From assembly GCA_040772545.1 (NCBI GenBank), contig JAXGXY010000003.1, positions 37,701 through 101,700 on the forward strand: a DNA stretch of 64,000 bases. The letters are read 5' to 3'. The stretch is from UBA1431 sp002329665 (lineage in GTDB: Bacteria > Bacillota > Clostridia > Christensenellales > UBA1431). Each line of letters starts with the position of its first letter. Within the stretch, counting starts at the first letter, position 1. Positions 45,382 to 54,388 of the stretch are shown here, piece by piece. The notes below the pieces were generated by a model. That model was not told where the DNA came from, searched no databases, and saw nothing but the letters and a program-made list of their open reading frames with translations. The position numbers were made by a program, and so were the translations under genes.

Positions 45382-46437
45382 ATGGCGGGAGCGAAAGAGA
45401 TTGGGAGCCACTTCTGGCCGGTCGCCCTTCCGGAGGAAGACAACGGCCTAAAGGAGCGTATAACCGGGGACGTACGGCACATGATGAGCGGCCAGTGCGC
45501 GCTGTGTTACGTGCTCGACGACATCCATGCTAAAAGCCGCACGCGCCGCACGGCGTACCTTCCCGCATACACCTGCGGATCGACCATCGAGCCCTTCCTG
45601 GATAAGGGCTGTCGCGTGCGGTTCTACGACGTCGGCGACGGGTTCAGGCCGGTGTTGGACAAAGAAGCGCTAATGGGCGCGGACGTGTTCTATCTCGTGG
45701 GATATTTCGGGTTTATAAACCACGGCGGCGTCGACGTATCCGCGTTCAGGGCGCGGGGCGGGATCGTCGTGCACGACGTTACGCACACCCTCTTTTCGGT
45801 GGGCGGGATCTTAGAGGAAGCCGATTACCTGGTCGCGAGCCTGCGCAAATGGTTCGGTATCCCGGCGGGCGGGCTGGCCGTCTCGCGGCGCGGCGAATTC
45901 TCGCAGGCGCCTATCCCTCCCGACGATACATATATCGGGATGCGCAAAGCGGCTTTGGCCGCCAAGCGGGTATACATAGAGACCGGGAACGCGGCCATGA
46001 AGCAGGGGATGCTTTCGCGTTTCGCGGACGCGGAAACGCGCCTTGAGGAAATCTGTGCAACGCAGGCTTCGGACGAGGAATCCGTAGGGGTTGCGCGGCG
46101 GTTCCCGGTGGAGGCGATGGTGAAGGCGCGCAGGGAAAACTACGCCGTCCTGCTCGAAGCGCTTCGGGACGTTAAAGGCGTTTCACCCGCTTTCCCGGTT
46201 CTGTCAGACGGCGTCTGCCCTTTATTTTTACCGGTGTTTTCCGAAGAACGCGACGCGCTGAAAAAGCGTTTGATCGGTAAAGGGGTGTACCCGCCGGTGC
46301 ACTGGCCGGTCCACAACGCCGTCGATACAAGCAAGTTCCCGGTAACCGAAAGGATCGCCCGCACGATACTCTCCATCCCCTGCGACCAGAGATACACAGC
46401 TAACGATATGATAAGGATAGGAGATCTGCTGAAATGA
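45382..46437 (+). CDS. PLP-dependent aminotransferase-like protein (DegT-related)
   Basis: The 351-residue protein follows the fold-type-I aminotransferase pattern: AYLPAYTCGSTIEPFLDKGCRVRFYDVG near residue 55, VVHDVTHTLFSVGG near 130 and the PLP Lys in VASLRKWFGIPAGGLAVSRRG near 155. It is shorter and more divergent than the DegT-type enzyme at the start of the operon, and sugar specificity is unknown. It overlaps the FemAB-like gene by four bases (ATGA), which suggests an amino sugar that is then acylated. Confidence 0.8.
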   Translation: MAGAKEIGSHFWPVALPEEDNGLKERITGDVRHMMSGQCALCYVLDDIHAKSRTRRTAYLPAYTCGSTIEPFLDKGCRVRFYDVGDGFRPVLDKEALMGADVFYLVGYFGFINHGGVDVSAFRARGGIVVHDVTHTLFSVGGILEEADYLVASLRKWFGIPAGGLAVSRRGEFSQAPIPPDDTYIGMRKAALAAKRVYIETGNAAMKQGMLSRFADAETRLEEICATQASDEESVGVARRFPVEAMVKARRENYAVLLEALRDVKGVSPAFPVLSDGVCPLFLPVFSEERDALKKRLIGKGVYPPVHWPVHNAVDTSKFPVTERIARTILSIPCDQRYTANDMIRIGDLLK

Positions 46438-47489
46438 TCAGAGTGACCGGCCTTGAGGACCAGGACCGCTGGGCCGACATCGTTAAAGGGTTTTCACGCC
46501 ACGACATCTACTATTTGCCGCAGTACGTCAAGGCCTTCCGGATTCACGGGGACGGCGAGCCGCTGCTTATTTACTACGAAACGGCGGACACGCGGGCAAT
46601 CAACGTGGTAATGAAGCGCGACATCTCCTCGTGCGCCCATTTTAAGGACGCGATCGCGCCGGGCACCCTGTTCGACCTGTCCACGCCCTACGGTTACGGC
46701 GGTTTCCTCGTCGAGGGCGACGCCGGCGGGGACGCCCTTGGGAAGCTGGACGCCCAATACGGCGCGTGGTGCCGGGAAAACGGCATCGTGAGCGAATTCG
46801 TAAGGTTTCACCCGGTGCTCGGGAACTACCTAGGCATGGAACCGGTATACGAGGTCGTCCTCCTGGGGAACACGGTCGCTATGGACCTGGCGTCCCCCGA
46901 ATCGATATATTACAACATCAACAAAAATAAGCGCAACAGGATCAACAAAGCGTTGAGGGAAGGGATGGAGGTCTGCTGGGGATGGGACCCGTCGCTGCTT
47001 GAAATCTTTCGGGAAATGTACGTGGAAACGATGGACCGGAACGAGGCGCAGGAATATTATTACTTCGAAAAAAGTTTCTTCGACAGCATACTGGTTGATT
47101 TAAAGGACAGCGCGCTCATTTTCTACGCGCGAAAAGACGGCCTGATCATCAGCACGGAACTGGTCCTGATGTGCAACGGGCAAATGCACGCGCTTTTTGG
47201 CGCGACAAAGTCCGAAAGCCTGCAGCTTTCCCCCTCCACCGTCATCAGCTACAAAGCGGCGCTGTGGGGCTGTGAAAACGGTTTCAAAACATACCATCTC
47301 GGGGGCGGCGTAGGCGGGCGAAAGGACAGCCTGTACAAGTACAAACTCGGACTGAACGAGCGGTCGGAAAACGTTTTTGCGGTCGGAAGAAAGGTCTTCG
47401 ACGAAGAGGCCTGCGGCAGGCTGCTGGAAATACGCTTAAGGAACGGCGGCACGCTGGACCCGGGCTTTTTCCCGCAGTACAGGGCATAA
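46434..47489 (+). CDS. FemAB/GNAT-type acyltransferase-like protein
   Basis: The 351-residue protein resembles the FemAB-like acetyltransferase domain (PF13480-type): SRHDIYYLPQYVKAF near residue 20, NINKNKRNRINKALREGMEV near 160, a central YYYFEKSFFDSILVDL and GATKSESLQLSPSTVISYKAALWGCENGFKTYHLGGG near 265. Such enzymes transfer acetyl or aminoacyl groups to amino sugars or peptidoglycan. In this operon, N-acylation of an aminated sugar is a likely role. Confidence 0.8.
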   Translation: MIRVTGLEDQDRWADIVKGFSRHDIYYLPQYVKAFRIHGDGEPLLIYYETADTRAINVVMKRDISSCAHFKDAIAPGTLFDLSTPYGYGGFLVEGDAGGDALGKLDAQYGAWCRENGIVSEFVRFHPVLGNYLGMEPVYEVVLLGNTVAMDLASPESIYYNINKNKRNRINKALREGMEVCWGWDPSLLEIFREMYVETMDRNEAQEYYYFEKSFFDSILVDLKDSALIFYARKDGLIISTELVLMCNGQMHALFGATKSESLQLSPSTVISYKAALWGCENGFKTYHLGGGVGGRKDSLYKYKLGLNERSENVFAVGRKVFDEEACGRLLEIRLRNGGTLDPGFFPQYRA

Positions 47490-47519
47490 CGAAGCACCGG
47501 CAACGGGGGTGAAACAAGA

Positions 47520-48239
47520 TTGGGCAAGAAACATAAGGCCTGGTTCTACGACCGGTACATAAAACGCTTTTTCGATATTTTTATCTCAATAACCGGCCTC
47601 GTCGTCCTGTCGCCATTCGCCCTTATCTGTGCGATAGCGATCAAGCTCGAAGACCCTCGCGGCCCGGTGTTTTTCAGGCAGGAACGCAACGGCAAACACG
47701 GCAAGGTCATCAAGATCACCAAATTCCGCACGATGAAAAGCAGCCTCAGCGGAGGCGACGTCGTGGCGCATAAGGACACGCTGACTCGCGCGGGAAAGGT
47801 CATCCGCAAGCTGAGCCTGGACGAATTCCCCCAGTTCATAAGCATCCTGAAAGGGGACATGAGCCTGATCGGACCGCGTCCGCTGCTGCTGAGCTATTAC
47901 GAGTGGTTCAACGCCGAGGAACGGCGCAGGTTCGACGTGCTTCCGGGGCTGACCGGGCTGTCGCAGATCAACGGCAGGACCAACCTTAACTGGGACGAGC
48001 GCTTCCGCCTCGACGTCGAGTACGTTGAAAGGCTTTCCTTCTGGCTCGATCTCAGGATCTTCGTGCTGACCTTTTTCGCCGTGTTCTCCCATAAGGGCAC
48101 GGAATACGATGACGGGCTGGAAAACTTCGACGTCTATCGGAAAAAACAGCTCGAGGCACAACTGTTCAAGGAACCCAGGATCAGCGAGGCTCCGAAAGAA
48201 ACGGCGCCGGCATTCCGATCCAAGAGCTTGGGCGCATGA
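47520..48239 (+). CDS. Undecaprenyl-phosphate sugar phosphotransferase (EpsL/WbaP family)
   Basis: The 239-residue priming enzyme moves a sugar-1-phosphate to the lipid carrier to start each repeat unit. It has the start YIKRFFDIFISITGLVVLSPFALI with the reentrant membrane helix, then VFFRQERNGKHGKVIKITKFRTM, RKLSLDEFPQFISILKGDMSLIGPRPLL and LPGLTGLSQINGR, the bacterial sugar transferase signature. The start codon is TTG after GGGGGTG. It is the short form without the N-terminal multi-helix region. Confidence 0.94.
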   Translation: MGKKHKAWFYDRYIKRFFDIFISITGLVVLSPFALICAIAIKLEDPRGPVFFRQERNGKHGKVIKITKFRTMKSSLSGGDVVAHKDTLTRAGKVIRKLSLDEFPQFISILKGDMSLIGPRPLLLSYYEWFNAEERRRFDVLPGLTGLSQINGRTNLNWDERFRLDVEYVERLSFWLDLRIFVLTFFAVFSHKGTEYDDGLENFDVYRKKQLEAQLFKEPRISEAPKETAPAFRSKSLGA

Positions 48240-48262
48240 AGGAAGCCCGGAGGTTGAACGCG

Positions 48263-49417
48263 ATGCCCAGGGTGCTTTTCACCGCATCGGTATTTGCCCA
48301 TCTTAAAGCCTTCCACGTGCCGTACATACAGCATTTCAGGGAGAGAGGGTACGAGGTCCATACCGCCGCGAACGGGGAAAACACCCTCGCGGCCGTCGAC
48401 AGGCATTTCGACATCGATTTTCATAGACGCCCGCTGAGCCCGAAGAACATCCGCGGCTACAGGGCCCTGAAACGGCTGATCGACGAAAACGGCTACGACA
48501 TCATCCACTGCCACACGCCCGTGGTGGGCGTGCTGACCCGTCTCGCAGCGCGGGGCGCGCGCAAGAGGGGCACCGTCGTGATCTACACGGCGCACGGGTT
48601 CCATTTCTATAAGGGCGCCCCGCCCGTTTCGGGGCGCGTTTTCCGTATGCTGGAGAAACGGCTCAGCCGTTATACCGACCACCTCATCACGATCAACGCC
48701 GAAGACTATTCGGCGGCGCCCCGCTACGGGTTCAGGGCGGGCGCCTGCCATCTGGTCCACGGCGTGGGGGTCGACGCGGGGCGTTTCGCCATACAGACGC
48801 CCGATACAAAACGAAAGCGCCGTGAGCTCCTCGGCATCCCCCCCGACGCGTTCGTCCTCGTTTTCGCTGCCGAATACAGCAGGCGAAAGAATCAGGGGAT
48901 GCTGCTCGACGCCGTCAGCATCCTCAAAGAACGGGTGCCCGAAACGCTTTTGCTCCTCCCGGGGGACGGCCCCTTAAAAGAAGCGTACGGGCAGCGTGCC
49001 GCGGCCCTCGGCATCGCGGATAACGTTTGGCTGATGGGCTTCAGGGACGATATGGACAGGCTCCTCCCCGCGGCGGACGTCGCGGTGTCCTCCTCCATAC
49101 AGGAGGGGCTGCCCATCAACATCGTCGAGGCGATGGCGGTGTCGCTCCCCGTCGTCGCGACGCGCATCCGCGGGCATGTCGACCTGGTCGGGGACGGAAC
49201 AAACGGGTACCTCGTGCCGGCCGGTGAAGCCGAAGCGATGGCGGACCGACTCCTGCACCTGCACGACAACCCGGATACCGTCCGCGCGATGCAGGCGCGC
49301 GCCCGCGAAACGGCCGAGCCTTTCCTTTTGCACAACGCCAGGGCCGAAACCACGCGGATATATGATACAATAATCTACGAAAAACAGGGTGCACGAAAGG
49401 ACGGGAACGCCCGCTAA
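48263..49417 (+). CDS. Glycosyltransferase family 4 (EpsD-like)
   Basis: The 384-residue GT-B enzyme opens with MPRVLFTASVFAHLKAFHVPYIQHFRERG, has IIHCHTPVVGVLTRLAARGAR and YTAHGFHFYKGAPP near residue 115, typical of EpsD-type N-acetylhexosaminyl transferases, then the donor site SSSIQEGLPINIVEAMAVSLPVVAT near 290. The ATG at 48263 is nine bases after GGAGG; an ATG at 48236 overlapping the previous gene is possible but has no ribosome site. Confidence 0.9.
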   Translation: MPRVLFTASVFAHLKAFHVPYIQHFRERGYEVHTAANGENTLAAVDRHFDIDFHRRPLSPKNIRGYRALKRLIDENGYDIIHCHTPVVGVLTRLAARGARKRGTVVIYTAHGFHFYKGAPPVSGRVFRMLEKRLSRYTDHLITINAEDYSAAPRYGFRAGACHLVHGVGVDAGRFAIQTPDTKRKRRELLGIPPDAFVLVFAAEYSRRKNQGMLLDAVSILKERVPETLLLLPGDGPLKEAYGQRAAALGIADNVWLMGFRDDMDRLLPAADVAVSSSIQEGLPINIVEAMAVSLPVVATRIRGHVDLVGDGTNGYLVPAGEAEAMADRLLHLHDNPDTVRAMQARARETAEPFLLHNARAETTRIYDTIIYEKQGARKDGNAR

Positions 49418-49499
49418 CGGGCGTTTAATCGGCTGGCTGTGCCCGGTTTATTGAATACTGTGTTCCGGCGGCAGCCGATGGCCGGGACGGAGGCTGGGT

Positions 49500-51041
49500 T
49501 TGAGCAAGACGCGTTTGGGTATCAAAACCGCCGCTTCGGTGATACTGGTCGCGCTGGTCCAGGGAGCGCTGAGCATATACAGGACGAGCGCCGTGCTGGG
49601 CGCGTACGGGGCCAATATCAACGGCGTCGTGCAGGTGGCGCTGCAGATGAGCGCGTACCTGGTGCTGTTCCAGAACGGGATGTCCGCCGCATACCAGTTC
49701 AAGATGTACGCCCCGCTCACCAAGGGCGAGTTTCCCATGATTTCCGGCCTGTTCACCGGCCTTCGCAGGCGCATGCTCAGCCTTTCGGGCAAGATGCTGC
49801 TCATCGCCGTGGCCATCGTGCCGCTCTATTCCGCGCTCCTCGTGCGGCAGGGCGTGGAGTACTGGAACACCGCGCTGATACTGGCCGCGATCGGCGTACG
49901 CATCACAGCCCCGTATTTCGTCACCCTGCCCGAGCGCGTTCTGATCGAGGTCCGGGAAAAGCGATACGTAGTAAACGTCGTCGAAGGTGTCAAAGACTGC
50001 GTTACGCTCGCGGCCGAGATCCTGCTGGTCCTTTTCACCGCCATTCCGCTGCCCGTGATCCTCTCAGTCAACCTCGTGTTCTTGTTGGCCAGCAAACAGG
50101 TCTACCTCCGTCTCGTCAGGAAATACTACGGCGAGGGCTTCTCGCTGCGCTCGCCGCCCCAATACGCGCCGACGTCCATGACGCGGGCCGTGTACGCCCA
50201 CCAGATCTCCACCATGGCCACGAGCAACACGGACAACGTCGTGCTCTCCCTTCTGAGCAGCCTCACCAACGTCACGATCTACAGCGCGTACGCCACCCTG
50301 ATTTCCTATCCTACGCTGGTGGTCAACAGGATCGTCGAGGGGATGCGGGCGAGCCTCGCGCTGAAGATTACGCGCGGGGACGAAGACAGCTACGACGCGT
50401 TCCGGGAGATGCTGGCCTTCTCCCTCTTTTGCGCGGGCGTCATCGTGCCGGTTTTTCTTTGCATGGCCAACCCGTTCGTCGGGCTCTGGATCGGCGATCA
50501 GTACCAGGTCCCGGCGCTTTCGCTGCTGCTTTTTGCCCTGATCTTAGCGGACAGCTTCGTCATGCCGCCCGTTTACGCCGCTAGGGACGCTTTGGGGCTG
50601 TACAGGGAATCACAGTGGTACACGATAGCGCAGGCCGTCGCCAACGTCGCCGTCTCCGTCGCGCTGGTGATCCCGCTGGGCATCGTGGGCGTGCTCTCCG
50701 GCACGATCGTCGCGCTGTACCTGGTCCTGCAGCCGGGGAACTTCATCCTCGTATACAGGCGCGTATTCAAACGCAGGGTGACGATCTACAAGGACTTGGC
50801 GGTGCTGGCGGCGATGTGCGCCGCGTCCTATTTCGCCTCCGGGTTCCTCATCGCCGCCGTCTTCCCCGCCGGGGCGACGGGCTGGCTGGCACTCGCGGAA
50901 ATGGCCGCCGTCTGCGCGCTTGTTTCGCTATCCGTCACCTCCGGGGTACTGTGGGCCACCAATACGGGGTTCAGGCAGTTCTTGAAACGGTTTTTCGGGG
51001 TGTTCAGAAGGAAAAAGGGGGAAAGCGGCGCCGAAACCTGA
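49500..51041 (+). CDS. Oligosaccharide flippase (Wzx/MATE-like)
   Basis: The 513-residue membrane protein has about 12 to 14 helices with the MOP-superfamily pattern: TAASVILVALVQGALSIYRTSAVLGAYGANINGVVQVALQMSAYLVLF near the start and RAVYAHQISTMATSNTDNVVLSLLSSLTNVTIYSAYATL near residue 225. It should carry lipid-linked repeat units across the membrane before EpsG polymerises them. The start is TTG after GGAGG. It is the only flippase candidate in the operon. Confidence 0.88.
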   Translation: MSKTRLGIKTAASVILVALVQGALSIYRTSAVLGAYGANINGVVQVALQMSAYLVLFQNGMSAAYQFKMYAPLTKGEFPMISGLFTGLRRRMLSLSGKMLLIAVAIVPLYSALLVRQGVEYWNTALILAAIGVRITAPYFVTLPERVLIEVREKRYVVNVVEGVKDCVTLAAEILLVLFTAIPLPVILSVNLVFLLASKQVYLRLVRKYYGEGFSLRSPPQYAPTSMTRAVYAHQISTMATSNTDNVVLSLLSSLTNVTIYSAYATLISYPTLVVNRIVEGMRASLALKITRGDEDSYDAFREMLAFSLFCAGVIVPVFLCMANPFVGLWIGDQYQVPALSLLLFALILADSFVMPPVYAARDALGLYRESQWYTIAQAVANVAVSVALVIPLGIVGVLSGTIVALYLVLQPGNFILVYRRVFKRRVTIYKDLAVLAAMCAASYFASGFLIAAVFPAGATGWLALAEMAAVCALVSLSVTSGVLWATNTGFRQFLKRFFGVFRRKKGESGAET

Positions 51042-51056
51042 CGGGCGCTGGATAAA

Positions 51057-52148
51057 ATGAGACGTTTCGCACAGTGTCCACATACCCCTTTGCGGGGGCC
51101 CGGTATCCGCGAGAACCCTGTCGGCAAACCAAAGGTTTGCCGACAGCGATTGATCAGCATCGTCGTTCCCGTATATAACGCCGAAAAGACGCTGAAAAAA
51201 TGCCTCGACAGCGTCCTCGCCCAGACCCGTACGGAACTCGAACTCATCCTCGTCGACGACGGTTCGACCGACGGCAGCGCGAAAATCGTGGACGCGTACG
51301 CGAAAAAAGACGCGCGGGTTCGCGCGGTCCATACGCCCAACCGCGGCGTTTCGGCGGCGCGCAACACCGGCCTTGGCCTCGCGTCGGGCGACTTCGTCGG
51401 TTTCGCGGACACGGACGATTGGGTCGAGCCAAATATGTTCGAACGCCTGATCGGCCTGATCGAGCGCGAGGACGCGGACATCGCCGTCTGCGGCTACTAT
51501 GAGCGGCCGGAAGGCGCAGCCCCGGAAACGGCCTCTTTGGCGGGCGGCCTGGTTTCCCCGGAGCGGGCGTACCGGCTGGCGCTGGAGACCAAAGCCTTCG
51601 GCGGATTTGTATGGAACAAGCTGTTCAAATCGGATTTTTTCGCGGCAGACGGCTACCGCCTCCGCTTTGACGAATCGGTCCACGTCTGCGAAGACCTGCT
51701 CCTGGTATGCGAATGCCTGTGCAGGGCGCAGAGGATCGCTTGTGACCCTTCTTTGCTCTACCATTACTCCGTATCGAAAGAAAACGCAGGCGGCCGCCCT
51801 TTTTCTGCGCGCAGGACGACGCTTCTAAACGCAAGGAAGAAGCTCGCCGCCTTGACGCGGCAACGGTTTCCAGAGCTCGCGGGCAGCGCAGAAAGCCTCT
51901 ACGTCGCCGATACCGTGCACACTTTCCTCCTGGCGGTCCGGTCCGGGGCCAAAACGGCCTGCCTCAAAGACCACCTCAGGGGCATCCGGCGGTATGCCCT
52001 GTCCTATGTTTTCCGGAAAAAAAGCCCCTTTTCCTATAAGCTGATGGCTCCCCTTATCTGTCTGAGCCCCCGCATGGCGGAGGCGCTATACAGGCGGTTC
52101 GGAGACAAACGCCGGACGCAGGCGCCGCGCCGAAAGCCGTCCTTATGA
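51057..52148 (+). CDS. Glycosyltransferase family 2
   Basis: The 363-residue GT-A enzyme has RLISIVVPVYNAEKTLKKCLDSVLAQ, LILVDDGSTDGSAKIVDAYA and ASGDFVGFADTDDWVEPNMFERL in the usual order, plus YHYSVSKENAGGRPF in its C-terminal half. Translation could begin at ATG 51057 or at the TTG just before LISIVVP (51150); neither has a convincing ribosome site. A 13-bp hairpin lies between these candidates. It is the last gene of the operon, followed by a terminator. Confidence 0.88.
   Translation: MRRFAQCPHTPLRGPGIRENPVGKPKVCRQRLISIVVPVYNAEKTLKKCLDSVLAQTRTELELILVDDGSTDGSAKIVDAYAKKDARVRAVHTPNRGVSAARNTGLGLASGDFVGFADTDDWVEPNMFERLIGLIEREDADIAVCGYYERPEGAAPETASLAGGLVSPERAYRLALETKAFGGFVWNKLFKSDFFAADGYRLRFDESVHVCEDLLLVCECLCRAQRIACDPSLLYHYSVSKENAGGRPFSARRTTLLNARKKLAALTRQRFPELAGSAESLYVADTVHTFLLAVRSGAKTACLKDHLRGIRRYALSYVFRKKSPFSYKLMAPLICLSPRMAEALYRRFGDKRRTQAPRRKPSL
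51118..51146 (+). repeat. Perfect hairpin in the 5' part of the last glycosyltransferase gene
   Basis: CTGTCGGCAAACC pairs with GGTTTGCCGACAG across an AAA loop (13 bp). No T-run follows, so it is not a standard terminator. It lies between the flippase stop and the first conserved glycosyltransferase motif, where it could affect translation start or transcript stability. Confidence 0.65.
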
Positions 52149-52156
52149 TGCAAGGC

Positions 52157-52195
52157 AAAAAACTGCCGATAAACCGGAGTTTGTCGGCAGTTTTT
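52157..52195. terminator. Bidirectional intrinsic terminator ending the exopolysaccharide operon
   Basis: AAAAACTGCCGA and TCGGCAGTTTTT form the ends of a near-perfect hairpin with A and T runs on both flanks, so it can stop the plus-strand operon and the convergent minus-strand SH3/beta-helix gene. Confidence 0.88.
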
Positions 52196-52240
52196 GTGCA
52201 AATCGGCTGTTGCGGAGGATCCTTTTGACCGATAACCCGT

Positions 52241-54388
52241 TCAGCCAAAGAATACCCAGCTGTCCGAATCGAGCGAATTGTTCTCCACTGTAACATTGGA
52301 CGCATAGGGCATGACGCGGATGAAGGTGTTTTTTACGTTGTTGCCGTAGATCTTCACATTGCTGCAGCGTACCGCGATGATGTTGTTCCCGGTGACCGTA
52401 TTGGAGTATACGTCGTAGTTCGCGCCCTTGTTGCAGTTGATCGCGCCGCCCGAACACCCGGAGATGGTGTTGTGGTGGATCTTGAGGTTGGTCACCACGT
52501 AGTCGAACTCGGTCTCGACGTCTATCCCGTACTGCGGGTCGGTGCCGGAAATGCCGGAGATCCTGTTGCGGGCAAGCTCGCTGTCGGTAGCTCCGATTAC
52601 GCTGATCCCCTGCCTGCGGCAGTTGGAGATGGTGCAGTCGGTCACTTTGATGTTGGACGAGACCCGTCCGCCGTCGGACAGGGCCGCGTAGGACCCCTCG
52701 AGGATGACGCCGTCGCCGGTCATGTTCTTGATCGTTACGTCGTCGATCACCACGTTTTTGCTCGCCGAGACGCAGATGCCGAAGCCCCACTCGTGTGTGG
52801 AGGACCCCGAACTCGCCGCATAGGTGTGCTGGCCGAGGTCGCCCATCAGCGTTCCGCCGGTGATCTTCACGTTGCTCTTGTTCACGATGCCGAAGATGGT
52901 GTAGGCGGGGTAGCTGTTGGCCTCCATTTTGAACGTGGCCGTGCCGAGGTCCAGCGTCATGCCCGACGGCACGAGGATGCCGTCAGTCGGCGCTATGTAG
53001 CGGTTGTTCCACGTACACTGGATCAGATAGGTGCCGGGGGCGAACCGCACTTTTGTATATCCCTTCGATTTCGCCCAGTTGAGCGCATCGTTGATGCCGT
53101 CGGTGGTCGCCCTCGCGCGCGTGCCGTTGTTGTAGATGCCGAACTCGCCGTTGTCGATCGTGTAGAACCCGTCGGACGGCGTAGGCGCGGGCGTCGCCGT
53201 CGGCTTCGGCGTGGCTGTCGCCGTCGGCTTCGGCGTTACTTTCGCGGTCGGCTTCGGCGTGGCTTTCGCGGTCGGCTTCGGCGTGGCTTTCGCGGTCGGC
53301 TTCGGCGTGGCCGCGCTCTTGCTGTTGAACGTGGCCGTTTTCTTGATCTTGCTTTTGGGCGCATACCCGGGCTTGCCGGCAGCTTCTACCTTATAGTAGT
53401 TCCCCGAGTTCGCGTAGATGTCGACCATGTTGCCCTTGCCCAGCGGAAGCACCTTGCGCGACGACGTGGAGCCCGAAGCATACACATACGTGAAACCCTT
53501 GGCCTTCCCCACCGCGATGCGCTTGGCCGTACCGGCCGGGACTTTTCCCGAGGCCACCGAAACGTGGGACTTTGGCACGTAGCCCGTCTTGCCAGCTGCC
53601 TTCACCTTGTAGTAGCTTCCCGAAACGCCGAGCACGTCCAGTTTCTTGCCCTTGCTAAGCTTCAGGAGCTTGCGCGACTTCGACTTCGCGGCGGAATATA
53701 CGTACGTGGTCTTTTTCGCTTTGCCCACGGTCCCGTTCTTCGCCGCGCTCGGCGCCGAAGCGCGCGCCGGGACGCTTCCGGATACAATTTTCGCGTGGGA
53801 CTTCGGCACGTACCCCGTCTTGCCCGACGCCTTCACCTTGTAGTAGCTCCCCGAAACGCCGGATACGTCGAAGAGGTTCCCGGGACCCAGCTTCAGGACC
53901 CTGCCCGACGCGGTAGACGCCGAGCGGTACACGTACGTGAACTTCGTGGCCTTGCCCACCGCCCTGTACTGCGTTGCGCTCGATGCCGAAGCGCGCGCCG
54001 GGAGGCTCCCGGATACGATTTTCGCGTGGGATGTGCGCACGTACCCCGTCTTGCCCGACGCCTTCACCCTGTAATAACTCCCCGAAACGCCGGATACGTC
54101 GAAGAGGTTCCCGGGACCCAGCTTCAGGACCCTGCCCGACGCGGTAGACGCCGAGCGGTACACGTACGTGAACTTCGTGGCCTTGCCCACCGCCCTGTAA
54201 GCCGTGCTTTTCTGCCTGGGAGCCGGAACCTGCTGTTGGCCGGCGCTATTGTCCGGCGCCGTAACGGCCGCAGCGGTCAGGCCCCTGGTCCCGTCGTCTG
54301 TGATTCCGGCAGCGGCGACTGTCGTCCCGCTCAACATTAAAGAAACGATAAGCGCTATGCTAAATATTCCGTGCATCCTCGTTTTCAT
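52241..54388 (-). CDS. Secreted protein: four SH3-like repeats, Thr/Pro-rich linker, beta-helix domain
   Basis: The 715-residue protein has a signal peptide (MHGIFSIALIVSLMLSGTTVAAA), four bacterial-SH3-like repeats of about 77 residues (each around VGKATKFTYVYRSAS and SGSYYKVKASGKTGYVP), a repetitive TPKPTAKA-type linker and a C-terminal right-handed beta-helix of about 320 residues (ATTDGINDALNWAKSKGYTK, THEWGFGICVSASKNVVIDDV, TDPQYGIDVETEFDY). SH3 repeats bind cell wall, and beta-helices act on or bind polysaccharide. The start lies after GGAGGG; the ATG one codon earlier is also possible. A c-di-GMP-I riboswitch with terminator precedes it. It is convergent with the exopolysaccharide operon and shares its beta-helix with 44246-45355. 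Confidence 0.9.
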   Translation of the reverse strand: MKTRMHGIFSIALIVSLMLSGTTVAAAGITDDGTRGLTAAAVTAPDNSAGQQQVPAPRQKSTAYRAVGKATKFTYVYRSASTASGRVLKLGPGNLFDVSGVSGSYYRVKASGKTGYVRTSHAKIVSGSLPARASASSATQYRAVGKATKFTYVYRSASTASGRVLKLGPGNLFDVSGVSGSYYKVKASGKTGYVPKSHAKIVSGSVPARASAPSAAKNGTVGKAKKTTYVYSAAKSKSRKLLKLSKGKKLDVLGVSGSYYKVKAAGKTGYVPKSHVSVASGKVPAGTAKRIAVGKAKGFTYVYASGSTSSRKVLPLGKGNMVDIYANSGNYYKVEAAGKPGYAPKSKIKKTATFNSKSAATPKPTAKATPKPTAKATPKPTAKVTPKPTATATPKPTATPAPTPSDGFYTIDNGEFGIYNNGTRARATTDGINDALNWAKSKGYTKVRFAPGTYLIQCTWNNRYIAPTDGILVPSGMTLDLGTATFKMEANSYPAYTIFGIVNKSNVKITGGTLMGDLGQHTYAASSGSSTHEWGFGICVSASKNVVIDDVTIKNMTGDGVILEGSYAALSDGGRVSSNIKVTDCTISNCRRQGISVIGATDSELARNRISGISGTDPQYGIDVETEFDYVVTNLKIHHNTISGCSGGAINCNKGANYDVYSNTVTGNNIIAVRCSNVKIYGNNVKNTFIRVMPYASNVTVENNSLDSDSWVFFG
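53190..53320 (-). repeat. Short tandem repeats encoding the TPKPTAKA linker
   Basis: Units of 24 bases (GTCGGCTTCGGCGTGGCTTTC-like on the plus strand, with small changes) are tandemly repeated about five times and encode Thr-Pro-Lys-Pro-Thr-Ala. Copy number is likely to vary between strains. Confidence 0.8.
53754..54213 (-). repeat. Two near-identical 231-bp repeats encoding SH3 units
   Basis: The segment starting at 53754 recurs at 53985 with a period of 231 bases (77 codons) and only scattered differences, so the two N-terminal SH3 repeats arose by recent duplication. The other two SH3 units are clearly diverged. Confidence 0.85.

Noticed and set aside
51118..51146. Hairpin as an intrinsic terminator
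   Set aside because: No T-run follows, and the glycosyltransferase motifs begin a few bases later.
53190..54213. Repeat tract as a CRISPR array
   Set aside because: Repeats are in-frame coding units of 24 and 231 bases without spacers.
52472..54340. Plus-strand open frame of 622 codons
   Set aside because: It is antisense to the SH3/beta-helix gene; its repetitive Arg-rich sequence reflects the repeats on the other strand.
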